Part shown: positions 1 through 6,477 of the stretch, piece by piece | Position numbering within the stretch: the first letter of the stretch is position 1 | Layout: each line of letters opens with the position of its first letter | Assembly: GCA_028691715.1 (NCBI GenBank) | Contig: JAQUYR010000005.1 | Coordinates: 1 to 35,990, forward strand | Direction: 5' to 3' | DNA from: Bacilli bacterium | GTDB taxonomy: Bacteria > Bacillota_I > Bacilli_A > ML615J-28 > CAG-698 | Length of the DNA stretch: 35,990 bases | The notes under the pieces: generated by a model | Databases searched by the model: none | Seen by the model: the letters and a program-made list of their open reading frames with translations, nothing else | Told to the model about the DNA's origin: nothing | Position numbers and translations under genes: made by a program

Positions 1-2
1 TC

Positions 3-470
3 AATGAGTTAAAAGAATCAGGGATAGTAGATCCAAATAAGATAAAGGTTGTCAGAGTTAATCTCCCCAACATAGATCCAAAAAAGAAGTTTTTATTAGG
101 AGTTGTCGAGACAATCGTCTCTATATTGTTGTTTTTTGGATTAAGTGGTTATATAAAATGGGTAAATTACAACAACCTCTATTATTTCCTTCTCCTTGAG
201 ATGATTTTTATTGTAGGTGAGATAATTTTAAAAAAAGCAATAGACTTACTTATGCCAAAATTTGCAGTATACTCCTTAGGGGCATTTACAATTATTGCTA
301 GTATTATTTCATTTGTTATTGCTCTATTAGTGGCTCCTAATGTCTCAATAAATTCCACTTTTTCACTTATTATGTTTTTTATTATTTTCTTGATAACCAG
401 GGCTTTTATAAAAACCTTAATCATTAATAGGTTATTTATGAGACCAAGAAAGAACAAGCCAGTATTATGA
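3..470 (+). CDS. Integral membrane protein of unknown family, 5' end outside the window
   Basis: The reading frame is open from base 3, so the gene starts upstream; the TTG at 126 is internal and is not the real start. The visible 155 residues begin with a polar stretch (about 1-30), followed by about four hydrophobic segments (near residues 32-48, 57-75, 85-107 and 115-135) and a short basic tail (RPRKNK). The stop overlaps the ppaX start by 4 bp, so the two are translationally coupled. In Bacilli the gene next to ppaX is often lgt or another small membrane protein, but no Lgt motif is visible here. I do not recognise the family; a small holin-like or YvlD-like membrane protein is only a guess. 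Confidence 0.7.
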   Translation, partial: NELKESGIVDPNKIKVVRVNLPNIDPKKKFLLGVVETIVSILLFFGLSGYIKWVNYNNLYYFLLLEMIFIVGEIILKKAIDLLMPKFAVYSLGAFTIIASIISFVIALLVAPNVSINSTFSLIMFFIIFLITRAFIKTLIINRLFMRPRKNKPVL

Positions 471-1111
471 TAACAATAATTTTTGATTTAGATGGAACTG
501 TTTTAGACACATATGGATTAATAAGAGAAACTTTTATTCGTTTGTTTGCAAGATTTTTACCAGAATATACTTATACTGAAGCGGATTTGCAAAGTTTTTT
601 TGGACCACCATTAAGGGATACCTTCAGAAGAATTGGTTGTGATGACTTGGAAACTGAAAAAATGTTTCATGAATATAGGAAATTAAGCGTTGAGCTACAA
701 CCAGAATACTTGAATGTCTTCCCTGATACGGAAGAAACCCTGAGCGTTTTAAAAAAGTCAGGATATAAGTTAGCTATTTTTTCTAATAAGATTGAAGAAG
801 CAATAACTTCTGGTTTGAAACAGGTTGGATTATATGAATACTTTGATATGATTGTTGGAATAGATCAGGTAAAAAATCCCAAACCAAACAGCGAAGGAAT
901 CGAATTAATAAGAAAAGAGATGCAGGCAGATTTATGTATCTATATTGGAGATACAAAGATAGACATAGAAACAGCTAAGAATGCTAATGTTGATGGAATT
1001 GGTGTCAGTTGGGCTCTTACTTCTAGAGAAGAGCTTTTAGCAAGTGGAGCAAAGCATATAGCAGGTAATATGAAAGAACTTTTAAAGATAGTGAGGGAAA
1101 ATTATGTATGA
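467..1111 (+). CDS. ppaX: HAD-family phosphatase, pyrophosphatase PpaX-like
   Basis: A cytosolic HAD hydrolase of 214 aa, close to the usual PpaX length of about 216. Motif I is FDLDGT (residues 6-11) with the nucleophile and acid/base aspartates. A cap domain follows, containing the FFGPPLRDTF signature typical of PpaX/Gph. Motif II is the Ser of FSNK, motif III is the Lys of NPKP, and motif IV is IGDTKID. PpaX in Bacillus hydrolyses the pyrophosphate released by HPr(Ser-P) dephosphorylation and lies in the hprK-lgt-ppaX cluster. Here it is followed directly by trxB (8-bp overlap), which supports that identity over a general phosphoglycolate phosphatase. The substrate is inferred. Confidence 0.8.
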   Translation: MITIIFDLDGTVLDTYGLIRETFIRLFARFLPEYTYTEADLQSFFGPPLRDTFRRIGCDDLETEKMFHEYRKLSVELQPEYLNVFPDTEETLSVLKKSGYKLAIFSNKIEEAITSGLKQVGLYEYFDMIVGIDQVKNPKPNSEGIELIRKEMQADLCIYIGDTKIDIETAKNANVDGIGVSWALTSREELLASGAKHIAGNMKELLKIVRENYV

Positions 1112-2015
1112 TGTTTTAATAATTGGTGCCGGACCTGCAGGTATGACTGCAGCAATTTACGCCGCTAGAGGGAATTTAAAAGTAGGTATTATTGAGCATG
1201 GTGCCCCTGGAGGTGCAATGGTAAATACCTCTACAATAGAAAACTATCCAGGATTTAAAAAAATCGATGGTGCCTCTTTATCAATGGAAATGTTTGAACA
1301 GGTGAATGAACTCGGAGTCGAATATTTGGGATATTCAGCACAAATGATTAAAAAAGAGGATAGGGAATTCACTATTAAAGTAGATGGCTTAGATGAAGAA
1401 TTAGAAGCAAAAGCTGTAATCATTGCTACAGGGACAAAAAATAAGGTCCTTAATATTCCTGGAGAAAAGGAATACACTGGGCACGGAATATCTTGGTGTG
1501 CTATCTGTGATGGATCTTTTTACAAAGCAAAGGATGTTGCTGTCATCGGTGGGGGAAATTCTGCTTTAGAAGAAGCTTTATATCTTTCTGATATTGCTAA
1601 GAAGGTCTATATAATTCATCGCCGTGAAGGCTTTAGGGGTGCTGAGATTCTTTTAAGCAAGTTAAAAGAGAAGAAGAATGTTGAATTTATTCTAAATACA
1701 GTTCCTATTGAATTTCTAGGTAATGATAATCTTCAAGAAATAAAATTAGAAAACAAAGTGGAGAACAGAATTTTTAATATTAAAGTAGAGGGATGTTTTG
1801 AATATATTGGACAACAACCATCTAGTACTTTAGTTCATGCTTTAGATATTTCTGATGAAAATGGTTATATTCTAGTTGACAGGAACTATGAAACAAAAAT
1901 TAAAGGACTTTTTGCCTGTGGCGATATAGTGGCTAAAGAAATCAGACAGATTGCAACAGCTGTAAACGATGGAGCTATTGCTGCCTTAAATGTTATTAAA
2001 TATTGTAAGGAATAA
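1104..2015 (+). CDS. trxB: Thioredoxin reductase (NADPH)
   Basis: A flavoprotein of 303 aa that passes electrons from NADPH to thioredoxin in the cytosol. The N-terminal FAD site is GAGPAG (residues 8-13). The redox-active pair is Cys132/Cys135 in WCAICDG. The NADPH site is GGGNSA (149-154) followed by HRREGFR (172-178). The C-terminal FAD motif is CGD (about 273-275), followed by the QIATAVNDGAIAA stretch. All catalytic elements are present, so the enzyme is expected to be active. The start overlaps ppaX by 8 bp and whiA follows after 3 bp, so the genes form one operon. Confidence 0.95.
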   Translation: MYDVLIIGAGPAGMTAAIYAARGNLKVGIIEHGAPGGAMVNTSTIENYPGFKKIDGASLSMEMFEQVNELGVEYLGYSAQMIKKEDREFTIKVDGLDEELEAKAVIIATGTKNKVLNIPGEKEYTGHGISWCAICDGSFYKAKDVAVIGGGNSALEEALYLSDIAKKVYIIHRREGFRGAEILLSKLKEKKNVEFILNTVPIEFLGNDNLQEIKLENKVENRIFNIKVEGCFEYIGQQPSSTLVHALDISDENGYILVDRNYETKIKGLFACGDIVAKEIRQIATAVNDGAIAALNVIKYCKE

Positions 2016-2018
2016 AAT

Positions 2019-2966
2019 ATGTCTTTTGCTAGTGATGTAAAGAAAGAAATCAGTAACATCCAAGGCGATGATTGTTGTTTGAAGGCTGAACTATATTCAA
2101 TAATAAAATACCGGGCAACTATAAAAATATCATCAGGTGATTTTAAAATAGAAATTGTAACAACTCTAAATTCAATAGCGAGAAGAATAGTCTATTTATA
2201 TAAAAAGCTATATAATATAAAACTCGAAATAATCCTTGTTGAACAAAAAAAGCTAAATTATAAAGATGTATATGTTCTGACAACAACAGAAAAAGGATTA
2301 TATGTCCTTAAAGATCTCAATATAATCGATGATAATTATGAAATAAAGCAAGATATTGCTGAGGTTATGTTCACAAAGAAATGTTGTAAAATAAGCGTTT
2401 TAAGAGGAGCCTTTATGGTTAGAGGTTCGCTTAACGATCCCAAAAAGAGTAATTATCATTTAGAAATAGTTGCTATGAATCAGAATGACGCTGATTTTTT
2501 AATAAAAATTCTTGGCGATGTTGGGATAGTAGGGAAGAGTATTGTTCGCTCTAAAGGTGTTGTTGTTTATCTGAAAAAAGCTGAACAAATTGCAGATTTT
2601 TTACGATATATCGGAGCAACAAATAGCTTATTTTATTTTGAAGATGAAAGAATTAGACGTGATTATAGCAATTATGCCAATAGAACAATTAATTGTGATA
2701 TCGCCAATGAAGAAAAAGCGATAACTACTGCTGCTAGACAGTTAAAAAACATTGCCTACATTGAGAACAACTATGGATTGTTAAATCTATCTGAAAGATT
2801 AACAGATGCTGTTTTACTCAGAAACACATATCCTGATGATTCCTTATCACAATTAAGTGAAAAATCTGAGGAATTAATAGGAAGGTATATCTCTAAATCG
2901 GGTCTGAGTCATTGTTTTAAGGATATCGAGAGAATGTGTATCCAAATAAAAAAAGATAAGAAATAA
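2019..2966 (+). CDS. whiA: DNA-binding protein WhiA
   Basis: At 315 aa it matches the usual WhiA length. WhiA combines a degenerate LAGLIDADG homing-endonuclease-like N-terminal domain (about 1-200, including the LRGAFMVRGSLNDP block) with a C-terminal helix-turn-helix (about 225-310, with the block LTDAVLLRNTYPDDSLSQL). In Gram-positive bacteria it affects cell division, chromosome segregation or development. It follows trxB by 3 bp. In Bacillus subtilis rapZ (yvcJ) and yvcK lie between trxB and whiA; both are absent here. The 3' end faces the minus-strand XRE gene, with only 3 bp between the two stop codons. Confidence 0.93.
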   Translation: MSFASDVKKEISNIQGDDCCLKAELYSIIKYRATIKISSGDFKIEIVTTLNSIARRIVYLYKKLYNIKLEIILVEQKKLNYKDVYVLTTTEKGLYVLKDLNIIDDNYEIKQDIAEVMFTKKCCKISVLRGAFMVRGSLNDPKKSNYHLEIVAMNQNDADFLIKILGDVGIVGKSIVRSKGVVVYLKKAEQIADFLRYIGATNSLFYFEDERIRRDYSNYANRTINCDIANEEKAITTAARQLKNIAYIENNYGLLNLSERLTDAVLLRNTYPDDSLSQLSEKSEELIGRYISKSGLSHCFKDIERMCIQIKKDKK

Positions 2967-2976
2967 ATCTTATCTT
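2948..2976 (-). terminator. Terminator of the minus-strand XRE gene, overlapping the whiA 3' end
   Basis: An 8-bp perfect stem (AAGATAAG at 2953-2960, CTTATCTT at 2969-2976) encloses an 8-base loop. Read on the minus strand, the stem is followed by a run of T (the A-run at about 2948-2954). On the plus strand there is no T-run, so it should act mainly for the minus-strand gene. The stem uses the last codons of both convergent genes. Confidence 0.6.
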
Positions 2977-3197
2977 AGATTCGAAAAGTCAAATAAATCT
3001 TTTATATCTACATCAAGTGATTTAGCAATTTTTTCAATGTTTTTTAAGGTGATATTCTTTTCTGCTCTTTCGATGTGACCGATGTATGTACGATGTAATC
3101 CTGTTTCGTAACCAAGTACTTCTTGGGAGTAACCTTTACTATTTCTTAGTTGTCGTACTCGTAATCCAAATAGCACATTTATGCTTTTTTCTTGCAT
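2970..3197 (-). CDS. Small XRE-family HTH regulator
   Basis: 75 aa, essentially one Cro/CI-type helix-turn-helix domain: LRVRQLRNSKGYSQEVLG forms the first helices, HRTYIGHIERAEKN the recognition helix, and TLKNIEKIAKSLDVD the closing helices. The frame stays open upstream to 3251, but GAAGGTGAT lies 6 bases before the ATG at 3197, and a good minus-strand promoter ends at 3220. The shorter start is therefore chosen. Size and layout resemble restriction-modification controller proteins and stand-alone phage-type regulators; no restriction gene is nearby. It is divergent from acpS. Confidence 0.8.
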   Translation of the reverse strand: MQEKSINVLFGLRVRQLRNSKGYSQEVLGYETGLHRTYIGHIERAEKNITLKNIEKIAKSLDVDIKDLFDFSNLR

Positions 3198-3219
3198 TGC
3201 TATCACCTTCAATACATAT

Positions 3220-3248
3220 ATAATAAGCAAAACAAGAATTTTTATCAA
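3220..3248 (-). promoter_or_regulatory. Sigma-A-type promoter of the XRE gene
   Basis: On the minus strand the sequence is TTGATA (plus 3243-3248), exactly 17 bases, then TATTAT (plus 3220-3225). It is followed by the ribosome binding site and the ATG at 3197. Each hexamer has five of six consensus bases. Confidence 0.6.
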
Positions 3249-3277
3249 CATACTATAAGTAGCATTTAGGAGACATT

Positions 3278-3625
3278 ATGATTGAAAAAATAGGCGTTGA
3301 CATCTCAAAAAATGAGCGTTTTAGAGATTTTATTTTTGATGCTAAGAAATATGGGAAGATATTATCACCTCAGGAAATTGTTATTTTCAATGGATTTGAT
3401 CTTGAGAAAAGAAGGATTGAATATTTAGCCAGCCGCTTTTCTGGAAAAGAAGCATTGTATAAAGCATATAACAAAAAATTTTCTTTTGATAAAGTGAGTA
3501 TCCTTAATGATGAGACTGGTGCCCCATATATTGAAGCAGATTTTTTAAATGAATATATTATTCATATTTCTCTTTCCCATGAAATAGATAATAGTATTGC
3601 ATTTGTTATTCTTGAGAAAAAATAA
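3278..3625 (+). CDS. acpS: Holo-[acyl-carrier-protein] synthase
   Basis: AcpS transfers 4'-phosphopantetheine from CoA to a serine of acyl carrier protein, activating it for fatty acid synthesis. At 115 aa it has normal size. The metal-binding Asp is D8 in IGVDIS, and the second motif FSGKEALYKA (54-63) carries the catalytic Glu58 and Lys residues. HISLSHE near the end is the usual closing strand. The start is supported by TAGGAGA about 6 bases upstream. In many Bacillota acpS stands alone or near alr; here it stands between the XRE gene and a membrane protein gene with its own promoter. Confidence 0.92.
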   Translation: MIEKIGVDISKNERFRDFIFDAKKYGKILSPQEIVIFNGFDLEKRRIEYLASRFSGKEALYKAYNKKFSFDKVSILNDETGAPYIEADFLNEYIIHISLSHEIDNSIAFVILEKK

Positions 3626-3637
3626 TTGAAAAGTTGC

Positions 3638-3666
3638 TTGATAAAAATAACTTTTTTTAGTATAAT
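3638..3666 (+). promoter_or_regulatory. Sigma-A-type promoter before the membrane-tethered thioredoxin-like gene
   Basis: TTGATA (3638-3643), 17 bases, TATAAT (3661-3666). The -10 box is preceded by a T-run and TAG, a pattern shared with other promoters in this window. The -35 box lies just after the acpS stop. Confidence 0.7.
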
Positions 3667-3706
3667 ATGTATAGTTTTAAAAATAAGTATTAAAAGGTGA
3701 GATGAA

Positions 3707-4240
3707 ATGAACAAAAAAGTTGTTAAGACTAATTCAACAAGTTATAAAACCATTATTTTTTGGGGTGTTATTGCTATATTAACATTAGCATTTGTAGTTA
3801 CCATTGTTATAAGATTCATAGGATCAAGAACAATTAACAGTTATGATTCTATTGATCATGTAGTGGGTGATGAGATTTTTGAAAAGAAAGAAGAAACCTA
3901 TTTAGTATATCTATATAGTTCAGATGATGAATATAGTGAAGCAGTTGATGCTATGGAAGAAATAATTTTTAATTATGTAACTTTCCAAGGAAGAAATGAT
4001 AGTGATGCTGATGTATATAAGATGTATGCAGCTGATTTATCAAATCCTGAAAATGCTAAATCAGTGGTTTATGAATCAACAACAAATGTTTTGAGTGTTG
4101 ATGATTTTGATTCACTAAAGGTAAGCGATAAATCCATCCCTGTTTTATTGGTTATAAAAGATGGTTCAGTTATATCATATGATATCACTGACAATGACAT
4201 AAGTGATTATTTACAAACAATAATTGATGAAAACAAGTAA
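3707..4240 (+). CDS. Membrane-anchored thioredoxin-fold-like protein without cysteine
   Basis: 177 aa. A basic N-terminus precedes one membrane segment (about residues 17-37), and the rest should face outward. The soluble part looks like a thioredoxin fold: TYLVYLYSSDDEY matches the strand that normally leads into CxxC, and SIPVLLVIKDG matches the strand with the cis-proline. The protein contains no cysteine at all, so it cannot act as a dithiol oxidoreductase. A structural, chaperone-like or scaffold role is possible. AAAGGTGAGATGAA gives the ribosome binding site. It is monocistronic, with a promoter before it and a strong hairpin after it. The fold assignment is a judgement from sequence pattern. 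Confidence 0.7.
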   Translation: MNKKVVKTNSTSYKTIIFWGVIAILTLAFVVTIVIRFIGSRTINSYDSIDHVVGDEIFEKKEETYLVYLYSSDDEYSEAVDAMEEIIFNYVTFQGRNDSDADVYKMYAADLSNPENAKSVVYESTTNVLSVDDFDSLKVSDKSIPVLLVIKDGSVISYDITDNDISDYLQTIIDENK

Positions 4241-4270
4241 TATAAAGAAGGGGAAGCCCTTCTTTATATT
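4239..4270 (+). terminator. Strong 14-bp hairpin at the end of the thioredoxin-like gene
   Basis: A perfect 14-bp stem with a GAAG loop (loop 4253-4256) begins at the stop codon. The 3' arm is T-rich, but it is followed by A rather than T, so the U-tract is internal to the arm. It is probably a terminator and also separates this gene from the tRNA promoter. Confidence 0.6.
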
Positions 4271-4278
4271 AAAAAATC

Positions 4279-4307
4279 TTGACATTAAAGGCATTTTGTT
4301 ATAACAT
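4279..4307 (+). promoter_or_regulatory. Promoter of the tRNA-Ser/tRNA-Glu unit
   Basis: Perfect TTGACA (4279-4284), 17 bases, TAACAT (4302-4307). It ends 13 bases before the first tRNA base. Confidence 0.75.
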
Positions 4308-4320
4308 ATTAAAGGACTGT

Positions 4321-4411
4321 GGAGTAGTACTCAAGTGGCTGAAGAGGTGCCCCTGCTAAGGGTATAGATCGGGAAACTGGTGCAAGGGTTCAAATCCCTT
4401 CTACTCCGCCA
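4321..4411 (+). tRNA. tRNA-Ser (GCU anticodon)
   Basis: The acceptor stem GGAGTAG/CTACTCC pairs perfectly. The loop CTGCTAA gives anticodon GCT, which reads AGC/AGU. A long variable arm (class II), the T loop GGTTCAAATCC and an encoded GCCA end are present, as expected for serine. Confidence 0.95.
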
Positions 4412-4422
4412 TTTTATTTATT

Positions 4423-4499
4423 GGCCTTTTGGAGAAGCGGTTTAACTCACATGCCTTTCACGCATGCATTCACGGGTTCGAATCCCGTAAAGGTCACCA
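4423..4499 (+). tRNA. tRNA-Glu (UUC anticodon)
   Basis: The acceptor stem GGCCTTT pairs with AAAGGTC with one G-U. Anticodon stem CATGC/GCATG holds the loop CTTTCAC, anticodon TTC. T loop GGTTCGAATCC and encoded CCA follow. It is cotranscribed with the Ser tRNA 11 bases upstream. Confidence 0.95.
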
Positions 4500-4542
4500 T
4501 GTATATAAGTCAATAAGCCTTCTGACTTAAAGACATTAATAT

Positions 4543-4579
4543 GACTATTTTACTAATTTATAGTGAAATAGTCTTTTTT
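4543..4579 (+). terminator. Intrinsic terminator of the Ser/Glu tRNA unit
   Basis: A 13-bp stem (4543-4555 with 4561-4573, one G-U pair) with loop ATTTA is followed by six T (4574-4579). Confidence 0.85.
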
Positions 4580-4654
4580 AATACTCAAACACTATTTTTT
4601 TATATAGTTAAGAGTAAAGAAAGAATGATGAAGTAGAGCAAAAATAATTAAATA

Positions 4655-4684
4655 ATAGATATTTTCTTTTATCTATGATATAAT
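4655..4684 (+). promoter_or_regulatory. Promoter with an overlapping inverted repeat before the Clp-fold protease gene
   Basis: TAGATA (4656-4661), 17 bases, TATAAT (4679-4684). A 7-bp inverted repeat, ATAGATA (4655-4661) and TATCTAT (4670-4676) with 8 bases between, covers the -35 box and most of the spacer. That is a typical position for a repressor operator. No regulator can be assigned. Confidence 0.55.
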
Positions 4685-4703
4685 GTAAAGTGAGGTGAGG
4701 ATA

Positions 4704-5618
4704 ATGCCAACATGGGGAGAACTATTAAAAGAATTGACTCCAACTAAAGATAAAGATGGAAATGATATACAAGGATTAAATTTTGATGAATTAAGATTAA
4801 AATATATTCAATTGTTAAGTCAAAATACTGGTAGAAATGTTATTGCATACTATTCTGGTTGGCTAAAACCTGGAAGAACACAAAACATAGATATAAACGA
4901 TAGTGATATTACTGGATTTATGAATTCAATATATGAGTTAGACTGTTCTAAAGGTTTGGATATTATTTTACATACTCCTGGTGGTAATCCAACTGCTACA
5001 GAAGGAATCGTAAAATATTTACATAATAAATTTGGAAATGATATACGTGTTATTGTTCCTCAAATGGCTATGTCAGCAGGTACTATGTTAGCCTGTGCAG
5101 CAAAAGAAATATTCCTTGGATCGCACTCGTGTCTTGGTCCAATTGATCCACAGTATGGAGGTATTCCAGCATATAATATTATACAAGAATTTAAAGAAGC
5201 AAAAGTTGATTTAGAAAATAATCCAAAATCGAAGGAATTTTGGAGAATACAATTTGAAAAATATCCTGCAGCATTTTTTTACTCTGTTTGCGATAGTATA
5301 AATTTATCAAGCCTTCTTGTTGGAGAATGGTTAAAAAAATATATGTTTATTGATTCTCCATCCGAAGATATTAGTAAAAAAGTTAAAAAAATTTTAAAAA
5401 ATTTGAATAGTAATAATAGATCACATTCACGTCATTTTACTTTTGATTTTTGTCAAGAAATTGGTTTAAATGTTAAAAAAATTGAGGATGATCAGACATT
5501 ACAAAATTTAATTTTAAGTGTTCATCATGCTTTTATTATAACATTGGATAATACTAATGTTACAAAGATAATTGAGAATCAAAATGGATTGAGATATATA
5601 AGTAGCCAAAGTAAGTGA
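4704..5618 (+). CDS. SDH-family Clp-fold serine protease (serine dehydrogenase proteinase type)
   Basis: 304 aa. The frame opens at GTG 4695, but GAGGTGAGG lies directly before the ATG at 4704, which is chosen. The crotonase/Clp fold is evident: HTPGG (90-94) forms the oxyanion region, MSAGT (123-127) holds the likely nucleophile Ser124, and CLGPIDPQ (143-150) holds Asp148. The C-terminal part has HSRHF (241-245), EIGLNV and VHHAF (273-277), all characteristic of the SDH/S49-like family. No signal peptide or membrane segment is seen, so it is probably cytosolic. Such proteases are scattered in accessory regions and their substrates are unknown. A 62-aa gene follows 7 bp later in the same unit. 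Confidence 0.85.
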   Translation: MPTWGELLKELTPTKDKDGNDIQGLNFDELRLKYIQLLSQNTGRNVIAYYSGWLKPGRTQNIDINDSDITGFMNSIYELDCSKGLDIILHTPGGNPTATEGIVKYLHNKFGNDIRVIVPQMAMSAGTMLACAAKEIFLGSHSCLGPIDPQYGGIPAYNIIQEFKEAKVDLENNPKSKEFWRIQFEKYPAAFFYSVCDSINLSSLLVGEWLKKYMFIDSPSEDISKKVKKILKNLNSNNRSHSRHFTFDFCQEIGLNVKKIEDDQTLQNLILSVHHAFIITLDNTNVTKIIENQNGLRYISSQSK

Positions 5619-5625
5619 GGGAAAG

Positions 5626-5814
5626 ATGGAAAATAAATTAATAATAAATAAAATCGATGAGCTATATCAAAAATTATTTTCTCAAGAAGAAATACAAAAT
5701 TTTAAATATAACAATGAATGGATTACAATTGAAAATTTTGGTAAAGAAGCAGATTATTCTACATCAACTGATAAAACTGATTTTTCTTTAGAAATGATTA
5801 ATGGTAATAAGTAG
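5626..5814 (+). CDS. Small acidic protein of unknown function, cotranscribed with the protease
   Basis: 62 aa, acidic, no membrane segment, predicted mostly helical in the first half (IINKIDELYQKLFSQEEIQNF). GAGGGA 6 bases before the ATG is a good ribosome binding site, and only 7 bp separate it from the protease stop. That supports a real gene and a functional link such as adaptor, inhibitor or substrate of the protease. No family is recognised. Confidence 0.65.
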   Translation: MENKLIINKIDELYQKLFSQEEIQNFKYNNEWITIENFGKEADYSTSTDKTDFSLEMINGNK

Positions 5815-5914
5815 TAAATAAAATAGATTATTAAAGACTAAGACACTTGTATTATTAACTTATATCTACAATATTTATTGATTTTATATTTATAAATATA
5901 AACATTAAGATTGC

Positions 5915-5951
5915 ACCACCTAAGGCAGAAGTGCTAAAAGGTGGTTTTTTT
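5915..5951 (+). terminator. Terminator downstream of the protease unit
   Basis: Outer stem ACCACCT (5915-5921) with AGGTGGT (5939-5945) encloses a small inner GCA/TGC stem and is followed by a run of seven T ending at 5951. Confidence 0.75.
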
Positions 5952-6310
5952 ATTCAATATAGACAAAGCACCAACGCAAATTCCTTTTTCTAGTTAAAAT
6001 AGACTTTTTACTATCTCGAGGAACGTTGAAACTGTGGTCTGTCTAGAGAGAAGATAGGCATTTTAATTAAAAAGTAAAAAAATAAAGGAAAATATTCATT
6101 TTAAATGATTAGAGAGCATTCTACATTGAAAGTGGCTATTTTTTTATTAAAAGTAACATTGATAAATTGCATTTTTGAGATATAGTTGAAATTGTGTTTT
6201 ACATGTGTAATGTAGAAACATATCGAGATAAAAGAACTATTTCCAAATTGTGATGCTTTGTTAGTTCTTAAAAAAAGAGTGGAAAACTATCTATTGAAAT
6301 TGAAGATAGC
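5952..6310. other. Noncoding stretch with a possible folded RNA at 6003-6075
   Basis: No supported gene between the terminator at 5951 and the promoters from 6311. There is a nested pair of complementary arms: ACTTTTT (6003-6009) with AAAAAGT (6069-6075), and CTATCT (6011-6016) with AGATAG (6052-6057). A smaller hairpin lies around 6196-6219. None matches a riboswitch or small RNA I know. Confidence 0.35.
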
Positions 6311-6374
6311 GTTAGAATATTTCTGAGACAAATAATGGAAATGTTTAAACAAACGAGTGAAAAATTGATATAAT
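6311..6374 (+). promoter_or_regulatory. Promoter module, copy 1 of a duplicated pair
   Basis: Contains GTTAGA (6311-6316), ATGGAAATG (6335-6343), TAAACA (6346-6351), 17 bases, TATAAT (6369-6374). The same elements with the same -35/-10 geometry recur at 7590-7652. It lies about 100 bp before the XRE-fusion gene. Confidence 0.6.
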
Positions 6375-6427
6375 GTGTTTTAAGATTTATTCTACTTTAA
6401 TGAGAATTTTTCTCGCGATATAAGTTA

Positions 6428-6456
6428 TTTACTAAGTTCAGTTAAATAGATATAAT
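6428..6456 (+). promoter_or_regulatory. Second, proximal promoter of the XRE-fusion gene
   Basis: TTTACT (6428-6433), 17 bases, TATAAT (6451-6456). Transcription would begin about 15 bases before AGGAGAG, the ribosome binding site of the ATG at 6478. Confidence 0.5.
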
Positions 6457-6477
6457 TTTAGTAAGGAGAGTGAAAGT

